DNA from: Tissierellia bacterium
GTDB lineage: Bacteria; Bacillota; Clostridia; Tissierellales; Tissierellaceae
Reading direction: 5' to 3'
Assembly: GCA_012521625.1 (NCBI GenBank)
Contig: JAAYLY010000133.1
Span: forward strand, 1-16,699
DNA length: 16,699 nucleotides
The notes beneath the pieces were generated by a model. The model ran no database searches and was not told the DNA's origin. It saw only the letters and a list, made by a program, of their open reading frames with translations. Shown here one piece after another: positions 5,976-14,139 of the stretch. The position numbers and the translations under genes are program-made. Each line of letters starts with the position of its first letter. Positions within the stretch are counted from its first letter, which is position 1.

Positions 5976-7004
5976 ATGTCACTAACTTATAAGGATGCAG
6001 GTGTGGATAAGGAAGCCGGCTATAGGCAGGTCCAGCTGATTAAGGATATGATTAAAAAGACCCATATAGCAGGAGTAATGTCGGATATAGGAGGTTTTGC
6101 TGGCCTATTTCAATTGGATATAGCTGAGTTTAAGGAGCCGGTACTGGTCTCCGGAACCGACGGAGTGGGAACTAAGTTAAAGATTGCCTTTATGATGGAT
6201 AAACACGACACCATCGGTGAGGACTGTGTGGCCATGTGTGTCAACGACATCCTATGCCAAGGGGCCAAACCACTCTTTTTCCTAGACTATATAGCCACAG
6301 GCAAGCTGGTGCCTGAAAATATGGCCAAGATAGTGGAAGGGGTTGCCAATGGCTGTTTAAAGGCTGGCTGTGCCCTAATAGGGGGTGAAACTGCTGAGAT
6401 GCCTGGATTCTACAAGGATAATGAATATGATGTGGCCGGTTTTTCAGTAGGGGTAGTAGATAAGAGTAAGATTATCGACGGCTCCACCATTAAAGAAGGG
6501 GATCTGATCTTAGGTCTTCCCTCATCTGGTATCCACAGCAACGGCTATTCCCTAGTTAGGAAGATCGTCTTTGAAAAGATGAAGATGGATATAGATACTT
6601 ATGTGGAAGAATTGGGAACATCCATTGGGGAGGAGCTGTTAAAGCCTACTAGGATATATACGAACCCTGTATATGAATTGGTTAAAAACTTCAGCATCAA
6701 GGGCCTTGCCCATATAACTGGCGGCGGCTTCTATGAAAACATCCCAAGGATCCTACCTGAAGGCTTGACGGCAGAGATAGATATTGATGTAATTGACACC
6801 CCTGTAATCTTCAAGCTACTACAGGATTGGGGCAATATTGAGCTTAAGGAGATGTACTCCACCTTCAATATGGGTGTGGGCATGGTAGTGGTAGTTAATA
6901 AGGAAGACTATGACCAAGTTAAGAACTTCCTAGTGGGAAAGGGCGAAAAGTTCTATGAACTTGGACGGATTATAAAGGGCCATGAAGGTGTAAAGCTATG
7001 CTAA
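5976..7004 (+). CDS. purM: Phosphoribosylformylglycinamidine cyclo-ligase (AIR synthetase)
   Basis: It closes the imidazole ring, converting FGAM to AIR with ATP. The 342 residues match the family length. Visible motifs are SGTDGVGTK at 59-67, the ATP-site region NDILCQGAKPLFFLDY at 90-105, GGETAEMPGFY near 140 and GLPSSGIHSNGYSLVR in the C-terminal half. The frame is open further upstream into purF, but ATG at 5976 is chosen because AAGGAGG ends 6 bases before it and the protein starts with the usual LTYKDAGVD. It begins one base after the purF stop. Confidence 0.97.
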   Translation: MSLTYKDAGVDKEAGYRQVQLIKDMIKKTHIAGVMSDIGGFAGLFQLDIAEFKEPVLVSGTDGVGTKLKIAFMMDKHDTIGEDCVAMCVNDILCQGAKPLFFLDYIATGKLVPENMAKIVEGVANGCLKAGCALIGGETAEMPGFYKDNEYDVAGFSVGVVDKSKIIDGSTIKEGDLILGLPSSGIHSNGYSLVRKIVFEKMKMDIDTYVEELGTSIGEELLKPTRIYTNPVYELVKNFSIKGLAHITGGGFYENIPRILPEGLTAEIDIDVIDTPVIFKLLQDWGNIELKEMYSTFNMGVGMVVVVNKEDYDQVKNFLVGKGEKFYELGRIIKGHEGVKLC

Positions 7005-7615
7005 AGATCGGAGTTTTAATTTCCGGCGGCGGAACTAACCTCCAAGCCATAATCGACAATATAGAAAGGGGATGTATTAAGGGTAAAATCCAGCTGGTTA
7101 TCTCTAACAAAAAGGCTGCCTATGGCCTGGAGCGAGCTAGAAAGGCTGGTATAGAGGCCCTCTATATAAACCCTAAGGATTATAAGGATAGCCAGGAATA
7201 TAATCAGAGGCTGATAGAGGAATTAAAGGCTAGAGGGGTGGAGTTGGTAGTCCTGGCAGGATATTTAAAGATCCTTTCTAAGGACTTCATCCAGGCCTTT
7301 AGGAACCGGATAATCAACATCCATCCTTCCTTGATTCCAAGCTTCTGCGGGCCCGGCTATTATGGGGAAAGGGTCCATAAGGCCGTCCTGGATTATGGCT
7401 GTAGGGTAAGCGGTGCTACTGTCCATATAGTAGATGAGGGGACAGATACGGGGCCAATAGTACTGCAAAAGTGCGTGGAAGTAGACCAGGATGAAACGGT
7501 GGAAAGCCTGCAAAAGAAGGTCCTTAAGGTGGAGCATGAGATCCTAGTCGAGGCGGTTAAGCTATTTTGCGAGGGTAGGATCTTCATCTCAGGCAGGCAG
7601 GTTAAAATCTTATAA
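6998..7615 (+). CDS. purN: Phosphoribosylglycinamide formyltransferase, 10-formyl-THF dependent
   Basis: It transfers the formyl group of 10-formyl-THF to GAR to give FGAR. At 205 residues it has family length. The GAR-binding SGGGTNLQAII is at 9-19. The catalytic trio is present: Asn107 and His109 in INIHPSLIPSF, and Asp146 in VDEGTDTGPI. The ATG overlaps the last seven bases of purM, so translation is probably coupled; the ribosome binding site is weak. The product is the substrate of PurL in the same operon. Confidence 0.97.
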   Translation: MLKIGVLISGGGTNLQAIIDNIERGCIKGKIQLVISNKKAAYGLERARKAGIEALYINPKDYKDSQEYNQRLIEELKARGVELVVLAGYLKILSKDFIQAFRNRIINIHPSLIPSFCGPGYYGERVHKAVLDYGCRVSGATVHIVDEGTDTGPIVLQKCVEVDQDETVESLQKKVLKVEHEILVEAVKLFCEGRIFISGRQVKIL

Positions 7616-7633
7616 ATTTCTAGGAGTGATATT

Positions 7634-9160
7634 GTGAAAAGGGCTTTAATCAGCGTTTATGATAAGGAAGGTATAGTGGAGTTTGCTAAGGCTTTGGAGG
7701 ACTTAGGCTGGCAGATCTTTTCAACTGGCGGTACCTCCAGGGCCTTAAAGGAGGCCGGCATTGAGATCTTGGAGATTGAAGAGATTACCAACTTCCCTGA
7801 AATCTTAGATGGTAGGGTTAAGACCCTAAATCCTAGGATCCATGGTGGTATTCTCTATAAGAGGGATGATGAAGACCATGTTAAAACCCTAGAGGAGCTA
7901 GAAATCGGCTCCATCGATATGGTGGTCAACAACCTCTATCCCTTTGAAAAAATCCTTATGAGTGGGGCTAGCCATGAGGACATCATAGAAAATATCGACA
8001 TAGGAGGCCCATCCATGATTAGGGCGGCAGCCAAGAACTACAAGTATGTAACTGTAGTGGTGGATCCTAGGGATTATGAAATCGTACTTAATGAGTTAAA
8101 AGAAAAGGCTAGTGTCAGCGAAGAGACCAATAGGTACTTGGCTGCAAAGGTCTTTAACTATACGGCCTATTATGATGCCCTAATCTCCAGATACTTCAAT
8201 GAACTGGCTGGGGATAAATTCCCTGAAAGGTTAACCCTAACCTTTAAGAAGGAGCAGGACCTAAGATATGGAGAAAACCCACACCAGGAGGCAGCCTTCT
8301 ACAAGGAAATTGGGGATCTAAGGGGTACCTTAGCAGCTGGTAAAAAGCTGCATGGTAAGGAACTATCCTTCAACAACATCAACGATGCCAACGGAGCCTT
8401 AAGGGTCCTGAAGGAGTTTGACGAGCCTACTATCGTGGCTGTAAAACATGCTAACCCCTGCGGTATAGGTAGTGGAGAAACTTTAAAAGAGGCCTACATC
8501 AAGGCCTATGAATGTGACAAGGAATCCATCTATGGGGGTATAGTGGCAGCCAATAGGGTGGTGGATAAAGATGTGGCTGAGCTTATGAGCCAGATCTTCC
8601 TAGAGCTGATATTGGCACCAGGATTTACTGAAGAGGCCTTGGAGATCTTAACTAGGAAGAAGAATATCAGGCTGATTGAAATAGCTGACATCCAGAAGAA
8701 AATGGATGGTTTAGATGCTAAGAAGGTCTATGGAGGCCTACTAGTTCAAGATTTAGATAAGGTCCTTTTAGCTGAGGATATGAAGGTGGTTACAAATAGA
8801 AAGCCAACTGAGGAGGAGATGGAGGACCTAATCTTTGCCTGGAAGGCAGCTAAGAACATCAACTCCAATGGAGTAGTTTTAGCTAGAAATAAGGCTACAA
8901 TTGGCTTCGGCCTTGGTGAGGTCAATAGGTTCTGGGCTGTGGAGAAGGCCTTAGAAAGAGGAAAGGATAAGCTGGAAGGCAGCGTACTGGCTTCCGATGG
9001 CTTCTTCCCCTTTAAGGATTCCATAGAAATCATTGGTAAATATGGAGTAAAGGCCATAATCCAACCAGGGGGATCCATTAGGGACCAGGAGGTTATCGAT
9101 GAGGCCAATAGGCATGGTATAGCCATGGTATTTACTGGTATCAGACACTTTAAGCACTAA
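7634..9160 (+). CDS. purH: Bifunctional AICAR formyltransferase / IMP cyclohydrolase
   Basis: It carries out the last two steps to IMP. The N-terminal MGS-like cyclohydrolase domain shows KRALISVYDKEGI, STGGTSRALKEAG and ILDGRVKTLNPRIHGGIL. The C-terminal formyltransferase domain contains the catalytic Lys271-His272 in AVKHANPCGIG. At 508 residues it is full length. The GTG start at 7634 follows TAGGAGTG at 7621-7628 with good spacing. It needs 10-formyl-THF, as PurN does, which links it to fhs downstream. Confidence 0.97.
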   Translation: MKRALISVYDKEGIVEFAKALEDLGWQIFSTGGTSRALKEAGIEILEIEEITNFPEILDGRVKTLNPRIHGGILYKRDDEDHVKTLEELEIGSIDMVVNNLYPFEKILMSGASHEDIIENIDIGGPSMIRAAAKNYKYVTVVVDPRDYEIVLNELKEKASVSEETNRYLAAKVFNYTAYYDALISRYFNELAGDKFPERLTLTFKKEQDLRYGENPHQEAAFYKEIGDLRGTLAAGKKLHGKELSFNNINDANGALRVLKEFDEPTIVAVKHANPCGIGSGETLKEAYIKAYECDKESIYGGIVAANRVVDKDVAELMSQIFLELILAPGFTEEALEILTRKKNIRLIEIADIQKKMDGLDAKKVYGGLLVQDLDKVLLAEDMKVVTNRKPTEEEMEDLIFAWKAAKNINSNGVVLARNKATIGFGLGEVNRFWAVEKALERGKDKLEGSVLASDGFFPFKDSIEIIGKYGVKAIIQPGGSIRDQEVIDEANRHGIAMVFTGIRHFKH

Positions 9161-9186
9161 TGGTAGAAAACTAAGGAGGATTAATT

Positions 9187-10437
9187 ATGAAGGTTCTAGT
9201 TGTAGGTGGCGGTGGGCGAGAACATGCTTTATGCTGGAAGTTAGCCCAGTCTAACAAGGTTTATAAGATATACTGTGCTCCTGGCAACGGGGGTATAGGT
9301 GAGGTAGCTGAGAATGTAAATATTGCTGCCAATGATATTGAAGCTTTACTTGATTTTGCCTTGAAGGAAGGGATAGACCTTACTATAGTAGGGCCAGAGG
9401 AGCCCCTGGTTCTTGGAATCGTTGATAGATTTCAAGAGAAGGGCCTAAAGATCTTTGGTGCCAACAAGAAGGCAGCTCAATTAGAGGGCAGTAAGAGCTT
9501 TTCCAAAAGCTTTATGGAGAAATACTATGTGCCTACAGCTAGGTATAGAAGCTATGATGATTATAATCTAGCTGTTAAAGACTTAGATGATTTTAAATAC
9601 CCCTTAGTTGTAAAGGCCGACGGCCTATGCCTAGGTAAAGGAGTTGTAATCTGCCAGACAAAGGAAGAGGCAGAGGCTGTCTTAAAGGAATTCCTAGTAG
9701 ATAAGATCTTCGGTAGCCAGGGCTGCAGGGTAGTCATAGAGGAATACCTAGACGGCATCGAGGCTTCCTTACTCTGCTTCGTGAGCCAGGGTAAGTTAAT
9801 TCCTATGGAAAGCGCCAAGGACTATAAGAAGATCTATGAGGGGGATGAGGGCCCAAATACAGGCGGTGTAGGCTGCTATTCACCCAGCCCCTTATTTACT
9901 CCTGACCTAAAGGAAAAGATCGACCGAAAGGTGATTAAGAATATCATCCAGGGGATGGAGGAGGAAGGGCTATTTTACAGCGGCATCCTCTTCATAGGTT
10001 TGATGATAGTAAATAATGAGCCTTACGTATTGGAATTTAACGTAAGGTTTGGCGATCCAGAGACGGAAGTCCTAATGCCCAGGTTAGAAAGCGACCTGGT
10101 AGACCTGATAGAAAAATCCTTAGATGGCAGTATTGAATTTGAAGACCTAAAATGGAAGGATGAGGCCTGCCTAACGGTAGTGGCAACATCAGAAGGCTAT
10201 CCAGCTAAATACCAAAAGGGCTTTAAGATCACAGGCCTAGACCAGCTAGATAAGGATATAGTAGTTTTCCACAATGGAACTAAATATGAAGATGATAATT
10301 TAGTAACTGCAGGAGGGAGGGTGATAAGCGTAACCAGCTTAGGAAGTAGTTTAGAAGAAGCAAGGGAAAAGATTTATAAAAATATCCAAAAGATTGACTT
10401 CAAAGGAATATATTACAGAAAAGACATAGGAAAATAA
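9187..10437 (+). CDS. purD: Phosphoribosylamine-glycine ligase (GAR synthetase)
   Basis: This ATP-grasp enzyme joins phosphoribosylamine, the unstable PurF product, to glycine. The 416 residues have family length. The N-terminal domain opens MKVLVVGGGGREHALCWKLAQS and contains GPEEPLVLGI. The ATP-grasp part has PLVVKADGLCLGKGV and the metal and phosphate site EFNVRFGDPETEVLMPRL from Glu283. ATG follows AAGGAGG. No terminator lies between it and the following permease gene; the gap is 11 bases. Confidence 0.97.
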   Translation: MKVLVVGGGGREHALCWKLAQSNKVYKIYCAPGNGGIGEVAENVNIAANDIEALLDFALKEGIDLTIVGPEEPLVLGIVDRFQEKGLKIFGANKKAAQLEGSKSFSKSFMEKYYVPTARYRSYDDYNLAVKDLDDFKYPLVVKADGLCLGKGVVICQTKEEAEAVLKEFLVDKIFGSQGCRVVIEEYLDGIEASLLCFVSQGKLIPMESAKDYKKIYEGDEGPNTGGVGCYSPSPLFTPDLKEKIDRKVIKNIIQGMEEEGLFYSGILFIGLMIVNNEPYVLEFNVRFGDPETEVLMPRLESDLVDLIEKSLDGSIEFEDLKWKDEACLTVVATSEGYPAKYQKGFKITGLDQLDKDIVVFHNGTKYEDDNLVTAGGRVISVTSLGSSLEEAREKIYKNIQKIDFKGIYYRKDIGK

Positions 10438-10448
10438 GGAGGATAACA

Positions 10449-11747
10449 GTGGAAAGTTATTTTAGACTTAAGGAAAACAATACAAATGTAAAAACAGAGA
10501 TTATGGCAGGTATTACTACTTTTATGACAATGGCTTATATCTTGGCTGTAAACCCATTGATTCTATCTGATTCAGGTATGGATGCTGGTGGGGTATTTAC
10601 GGCAACAGCCCTATCGGCGGCCATTGCAACCTTAATGATGGCCTTATATGCTAAGTATCCCTTCGGTTTAGCACCAGGAATGGGTTTAAATGCCTTCTTC
10701 GCCTATACGGTAGTGTTGGAAATGGGTAGAAGTTGGGAATTTGCTTTAACTGCAGTCTTGTTAGAGGGTATTATATTCATACTATTATCAGCAGTTAATA
10801 TAAGGGAGAAGATCTTTGAATCCATACCTGTAAACCTTAAAAATGCGGTATCAGTTGGTATCGGACTTTTTATAGCTTTTATAGGTTTATCATCTGCAAA
10901 TATCGTTACAGCAGGAGACGGTACACTAATAGGACTTGGTGATTTAACTGCACCTTCAGCAGTTGTAACTGTATTAGGTATCTTAATTACTGGCTTTTTA
11001 TTTGCTAAGAATGTCAAGGGAGCCTTATTATACGGAATTATAATTTCTACTTTAATTGGTATTCCATTAGGGGTTACTCAATTACCTAAAGGATTTACTA
11101 TTATGAGCTTACCACCTTCCATTAAGGATGTGGCCTTTAAATTTGTAAGCTTTGAAGAAATCTTATCCTTTGACATGTTAGTAGTATTATTTACCTTCCT
11201 ATTTGTAGATATATTCGATACAGTAGGTACTCTAGCAGGGGTTGCTTCCAAGGCTAACATGCTAGATGAAAAAGGAAGACTTCCAAGGGTAGGTAAGGCC
11301 TTGATGGCGGACGCTGTAGGTACAGTTGCAGGTGCTTGCTTAGGTACTTCTACAGTTACTACCTTCGTTGAGTCTGCTTCTGGAGTTGCAGCAGGTGGTA
11401 GGACAGGTCTTACAGCTTTAACTACAGCAGCTATGTTCCTATTGGCACTTTTCTTTGCACCTATCTTTACTATTATACCAGCTGAAGCTACAGCACCAGC
11501 CCTAATCATAGTTGGACTATTTATGATGGGCTCAGTTAAGAATATTGATTTTGATGATTTCACTGAAGCTATACCAGCCTTCTTAACCATAGTAATGATG
11601 CCATTTGCTTATAGTATAGCGGAAGGAATAGTAGCTGGTATGATTACCTATACTATCTTAAAAACAGTTACTGGCAAGACTAAAGAAGTATCAGCGACCA
11701 TGTGGATATTAACCATCCTGTTCATTGCCAGAATAATATTTATGTAA
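10449..11747 (+). CDS. NCS2-family (AzgA/PbuG-type) purine permease, probably guanine/hypoxanthine
   Basis: This is a polytopic membrane protein of 432 residues with about a dozen hydrophobic segments. Family landmarks are MAGITTFMTMAYILAVNP at 19-36, YPFGLAPGMGLNAFFAY at 70-86, the DIFDTVGTLAGVA block near 255-267 and TSTVTTFVESASGVAAGGRTGL near 300-320. These are characteristic of AzgA/PbuG/PbuO transporters for guanine, hypoxanthine or adenine. GTG at 10449 follows AAGGAGG. It is the last gene of the operon and so shares the tandem riboswitch, joining uptake to synthesis. The exact substrate cannot be read from sequence. Its codon use is slightly more AT-rich than that of the enzymes before it. 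Confidence 0.93.
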   Translation: MESYFRLKENNTNVKTEIMAGITTFMTMAYILAVNPLILSDSGMDAGGVFTATALSAAIATLMMALYAKYPFGLAPGMGLNAFFAYTVVLEMGRSWEFALTAVLLEGIIFILLSAVNIREKIFESIPVNLKNAVSVGIGLFIAFIGLSSANIVTAGDGTLIGLGDLTAPSAVVTVLGILITGFLFAKNVKGALLYGIIISTLIGIPLGVTQLPKGFTIMSLPPSIKDVAFKFVSFEEILSFDMLVVLFTFLFVDIFDTVGTLAGVASKANMLDEKGRLPRVGKALMADAVGTVAGACLGTSTVTTFVESASGVAAGGRTGLTALTTAAMFLLALFFAPIFTIIPAEATAPALIIVGLFMMGSVKNIDFDDFTEAIPAFLTIVMMPFAYSIAEGIVAGMITYTILKTVTGKTKEVSATMWILTILFIARIIFM

Positions 11748-11768
11748 GCCAGAATAATATTTATATAA
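11727..11768 (+). repeat. 21-bp tandem duplication at the stop codon of the permease gene
   Basis: Bases 11727-11747 (encoding ARIIFM and stop) are repeated immediately at 11748-11768 with one change (ATG to ATA). The copy repeats the stop codon out of use, and its last two bases form the foot of the terminator stem. It looks like a recent replication slippage. Confidence 0.85.
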
Positions 11769-11793
11769 GAGGGTCTAAGGATCCTCTTTTTTT
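11767..11793 (+). terminator. Intrinsic terminator of the purine operon
   Basis: AAGAGGGTC at 11767-11775 pairs with GATCCTCTT at 11780-11788 (9 bp, one G-T) around a TAAG loop and runs into seven Ts. It lies directly after the permease gene and separates the operon from fhs. Confidence 0.9.
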
Positions 11794-11852
11794 AAACTAT
11801 CCACCTCTTAGGATTATGATAATCTAATAATACTTATCAACTATTCTTAATA

Positions 11853-11881
11853 TTGATATACTACTATTATGGCACTTTATT
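11853..11881 (+). promoter_or_regulatory. Candidate promoter of fhs
   Basis: TTGATA at 11853-11858 and TTTATT at 11876-11881 have a 17-base spacer. A second possible -10, TATAAA at 11888-11893, has no good -35. A promoter is needed here because a strong terminator precedes the gene. The choice between the two is uncertain. Confidence 0.45.
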
Positions 11882-11925
11882 ACTGGGTATAAATAAATTA
11901 TAAAAATATAAAAGGAGTGAAGGCT

Positions 11926-13596
11926 TTGAAAACCGATGTTCAAATTGCACAAGAGGCGAAGATGAAACCGATTTCCCGGGTAGCTGAGCAGCTGGGAATA
12001 GATGAGGAATTCTTAATCCATTATGGAAAGTATAAGGCTAAGGTCTCCCTAGACCTATTTGATAAATTGAAGGATAAGGAAGACGGAAAGTTAATCCTAG
12101 TTACTGCCATAAACCCAACGCCAGCCGGTGAAGGTAAGACTACCACCAATATCGGCCTTTCCATGGGGCTGAATAAAATAGGCAAGAAGGCCATAACAGC
12201 CTTAAGGGAACCTTCCCTAGGACCAAGCTTTGGAATAAAGGGGGGAGCTGCCGGGGGAGGTTATGCTCAGGTAGTTCCTATGGAAGATATCAACCTCCAC
12301 TTTACTGGGGATTTTCATGCTATAACTTCTGCCCACAACCTAATAGCGGCCTTATTAGACAACCATATCCATCAGGGCAATGAATTGGGAATCGACCCTA
12401 GGAGAGTAGTTTGGAAGAGGGTACTGGATATGAACGATAGGGCCTTAAGGAATATAGTGGTCGGTTTAGGGGGTAGGACCAATGGAGTGCCCCGGGAAGA
12501 TGGTTTCGATATAACTGTGGCCTCTGAAATCATGGCTATCTTCTGCCTAGCTGATGATTTAGAAGACTTTAAGGCTAGGGTAGGGGAGATAATCGTAGCC
12601 TATAAATACGATGGAAGCCCAGTATATGTAAAGGATCTAAAGGCCCAGGGAGCAGTGGCCTTGTTGATGAAGGATGCTATGGCGCCAAACCTAGTTCAAA
12701 CCTTAGAAAATACTCCGGCCTTCATCCATGGAGGACCCTTTGCCAATATAGCCCACGGATGTAATTCCATCATAGCTACTAAATTAGCCTTGAAATTAGC
12801 CGACTATACTATAACGGAGGCAGGCTTCGGTGCTGACTTAGGGGCAGAGAAGTTCTTCAACATTAAAGCTAGATTCGGTAACTTACAGCCTGATGCTGCA
12901 GTAATAGTGGCTACCGTAAGGGCACTAAAACATCATGGTGGCTGTCCTAAGGATGAACTAGGTGTAGAAAATTTAGCCTATCTAGAAAAAGGTTTTGCTA
13001 ATTTGGAGAAACATATAGAAAATGTCAATAAATTTGGGGTTCCTGTCATTGTAGCCATAAATAAATTCCCAACTGATACGGATAAAGAATTAAATTATGT
13101 TATAGATAGGTGTAAGGAAATGGTCATAGAAGCCGTACTTTCAGAAGTATGGGCTAAGGGCGGCGACGGTGCAGTTGAATTAGCTGAAAGGCTTGTGGAA
13201 TTAGTTGAGACTAAAGAGGCAAACTTTAAGCCTTTGTATGATGTAAATGAAAGCATAAAGGAAAAAATAGAAAAAATTGCTATTGAAATATATGGGGCAG
13301 ATGGTGTAGATTATACTAAGTCATGTGAAAAACAGATTGCCAATCTTGAGAAGCTAGGCCTAGATAAGATGCCTATATGTATGGCCAAGACCCAGTATTC
13401 CTTGTCCGATGATCCAACCTTATTGGCAAGGCCAGAAGGCTTTAGGATTACCGTTAGGGATATTAGGGTTTCTAATGGAGCAGGCTTTTTAGTAGCTCTT
13501 ACTGGTGATATAATGACTATGCCAGGATTGCCCAAAGTACCGGCAGCAAATAAGCTAGATATACTACCAAGCGGAGAAATTATAGGATTATTTTAG
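11926..13596 (+). CDS. fhs: Formate-tetrahydrofolate ligase
   Basis: It makes 10-formyl-THF from formate, ATP and tetrahydrofolate, supplying the formyl groups for PurN and PurH and one-carbon metabolism in anaerobes. The 556-residue protein has normal length. It has the P-loop-like NPTPAGEGKTTTNIG near 63-77, REPSLGPSFGIKGGAAGGGYAQVVPMEDINLHFTGD, and the family segment FHAITSAHNLIAALLDNHIHQGN. The frame opens at GTG 11917, but that codon lies inside the ribosome binding site AAAGGAGTG. TTG at 11926 is therefore taken as the start, giving the usual MKTDVQIAQEAKMKPI. It stands just after the purine operon but is separated from it by a terminator. Confidence 0.97.
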   Translation: MKTDVQIAQEAKMKPISRVAEQLGIDEEFLIHYGKYKAKVSLDLFDKLKDKEDGKLILVTAINPTPAGEGKTTTNIGLSMGLNKIGKKAITALREPSLGPSFGIKGGAAGGGYAQVVPMEDINLHFTGDFHAITSAHNLIAALLDNHIHQGNELGIDPRRVVWKRVLDMNDRALRNIVVGLGGRTNGVPREDGFDITVASEIMAIFCLADDLEDFKARVGEIIVAYKYDGSPVYVKDLKAQGAVALLMKDAMAPNLVQTLENTPAFIHGGPFANIAHGCNSIIATKLALKLADYTITEAGFGADLGAEKFFNIKARFGNLQPDAAVIVATVRALKHHGGCPKDELGVENLAYLEKGFANLEKHIENVNKFGVPVIVAINKFPTDTDKELNYVIDRCKEMVIEAVLSEVWAKGGDGAVELAERLVELVETKEANFKPLYDVNESIKEKIEKIAIEIYGADGVDYTKSCEKQIANLEKLGLDKMPICMAKTQYSLSDDPTLLARPEGFRITVRDIRVSNGAGFLVALTGDIMTMPGLPKVPAANKLDILPSGEIIGLF

Positions 13597-13604
13597 GTAA
13601 ACGC

Positions 13605-13633
13605 TTGATGATATTTAGTTAACAAGGTATAAT
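13605..13633 (+). promoter_or_regulatory. Promoter of yerC
   Basis: TTGATG at 13605-13610 and a perfect TATAAT at 13628-13633 are separated by 17 bases. They lie in the short gap after fhs and about 20 bases ahead of the yerC start codon. This gives yerC its own transcript in addition to possible read-through from fhs. Confidence 0.75.
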
Positions 13634-13653
13634 GCTAATGGGAGGTGGATAAG

Positions 13654-13962
13654 TTGTCTTATAATCCAAAGATTAAGAGTAAGCAAGCTGATGAGCTGTT
13701 TGAAGCTATTTTAAAGCTTGAAACCATTGAGGAGTGTTATAGATTTTTTGAAGATATATGTACTATAAAAGAGATTCAAGTCATTGCCCAAAGATTGGAA
13801 GTAGCAAAATTACTTAAGAGCAACAAGACCTATAATGAGATAGAAGAAGTTACAGGAGCAAGTACAGCTACTATCAGTAGGATTAACCGTGCTCTAAACT
13901 ACGGACAGGACGGATATAACATGGTATTTGAAAGATTAGGCTCCACAGGTGAAGGCAACTAA
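13654..13962 (+). CDS. yerC: YerC/YecD-type TrpR-like DNA-binding protein
   Basis: This is a 102-residue helical protein of the TrpR/YerC family. It shows the family signature LETIEECYRFFEDICTIKEIQVIAQRLEVAKLL followed by a helix-turn-helix (KTYNEIEEVTGASTATISRINRALNYG, about 58-84). Family members are thought to be transcription regulators; the target is not established by this sequence. TTG at 13654 is preferred over GTG at 13645, which lies within the ribosome binding site GGGAGGTGG. As I recall, yerC also lies near the purine genes in Bacillus, so its position here may be an old neighbourhood. Confidence 0.9.
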   Translation: MSYNPKIKSKQADELFEAILKLETIEECYRFFEDICTIKEIQVIAQRLEVAKLLKSNKTYNEIEEVTGASTATISRINRALNYGQDGYNMVFERLGSTGEGN

Positions 13963-13977
13963 TTAGATATTTGTACA

Positions 13978-14008
13978 AAAATGTAGGATATAAGTCCTAC
14001 ATTTTTTT
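13978..14008 (+). terminator. Intrinsic terminator after yerC
   Basis: AAAATGTAGGA at 13978-13988 pairs perfectly with TCCTACATTTT at 13995-14005 around a 6-base loop, with Ts continuing to 14008. It closes the fhs-yerC unit. The 92 bases between this and the next terminator show no gene or other clear signal. Confidence 0.92.
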
Positions 14009-14100
14009 ATTATTTATTTTACTACAAAATTTTCGGTTTAGCTGTAGTCTTCTTACTGATAGCAACTAACATAGGATACGGCCCATTCTAAGTCATATAG

Positions 14101-14133
14101 AAAAAAGGAATTCCATTTTGGAATTCCTTTTTT
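14101..14133. terminator. Bidirectional intrinsic terminator between convergent units
   Basis: A 14-bp perfect stem (AAAAAAGGAATTCC at 14101-14114 with its complement at 14120-14133) encloses a 5-base loop. The A-run and T-run give a terminator in both directions. It sits 6 bases beyond the stop codon of the minus-strand phosphodiesterase gene, its main user, and backs up the yerC terminator. Confidence 0.92.
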
Positions 14134-14139
14134 AATTCC

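Noticed and set aside
8746..9126. A 126-codon minus-strand frame inside purH
   Set aside because: It is antisense to the conserved AICAR formyltransferase domain with no supporting signals.
11078..11590. A 170-codon open frame on the minus strand inside the permease gene
   Set aside because: It is antisense to conserved transmembrane coding sequence, has no ribosome binding site, and shows the low-complexity Ala/Ser/Val composition of a shadow frame.
11817..11839. TGATAA/TTATCA 6-bp inverted repeat before fhs
   Set aside because: It is short and lies in very AT-rich DNA, so chance is likely; no other support for an operator.
11917..11925. GTG as the start of fhs
   Set aside because: The codon lies inside the ribosome binding site. 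TTG at 11926 gives the normal MKTDVQIAQEA start.
13645..13653. GTG as the start of yerC
   Set aside because: It is part of the GGGAGGTGG ribosome binding site; TTG at 13654 has correct spacing.
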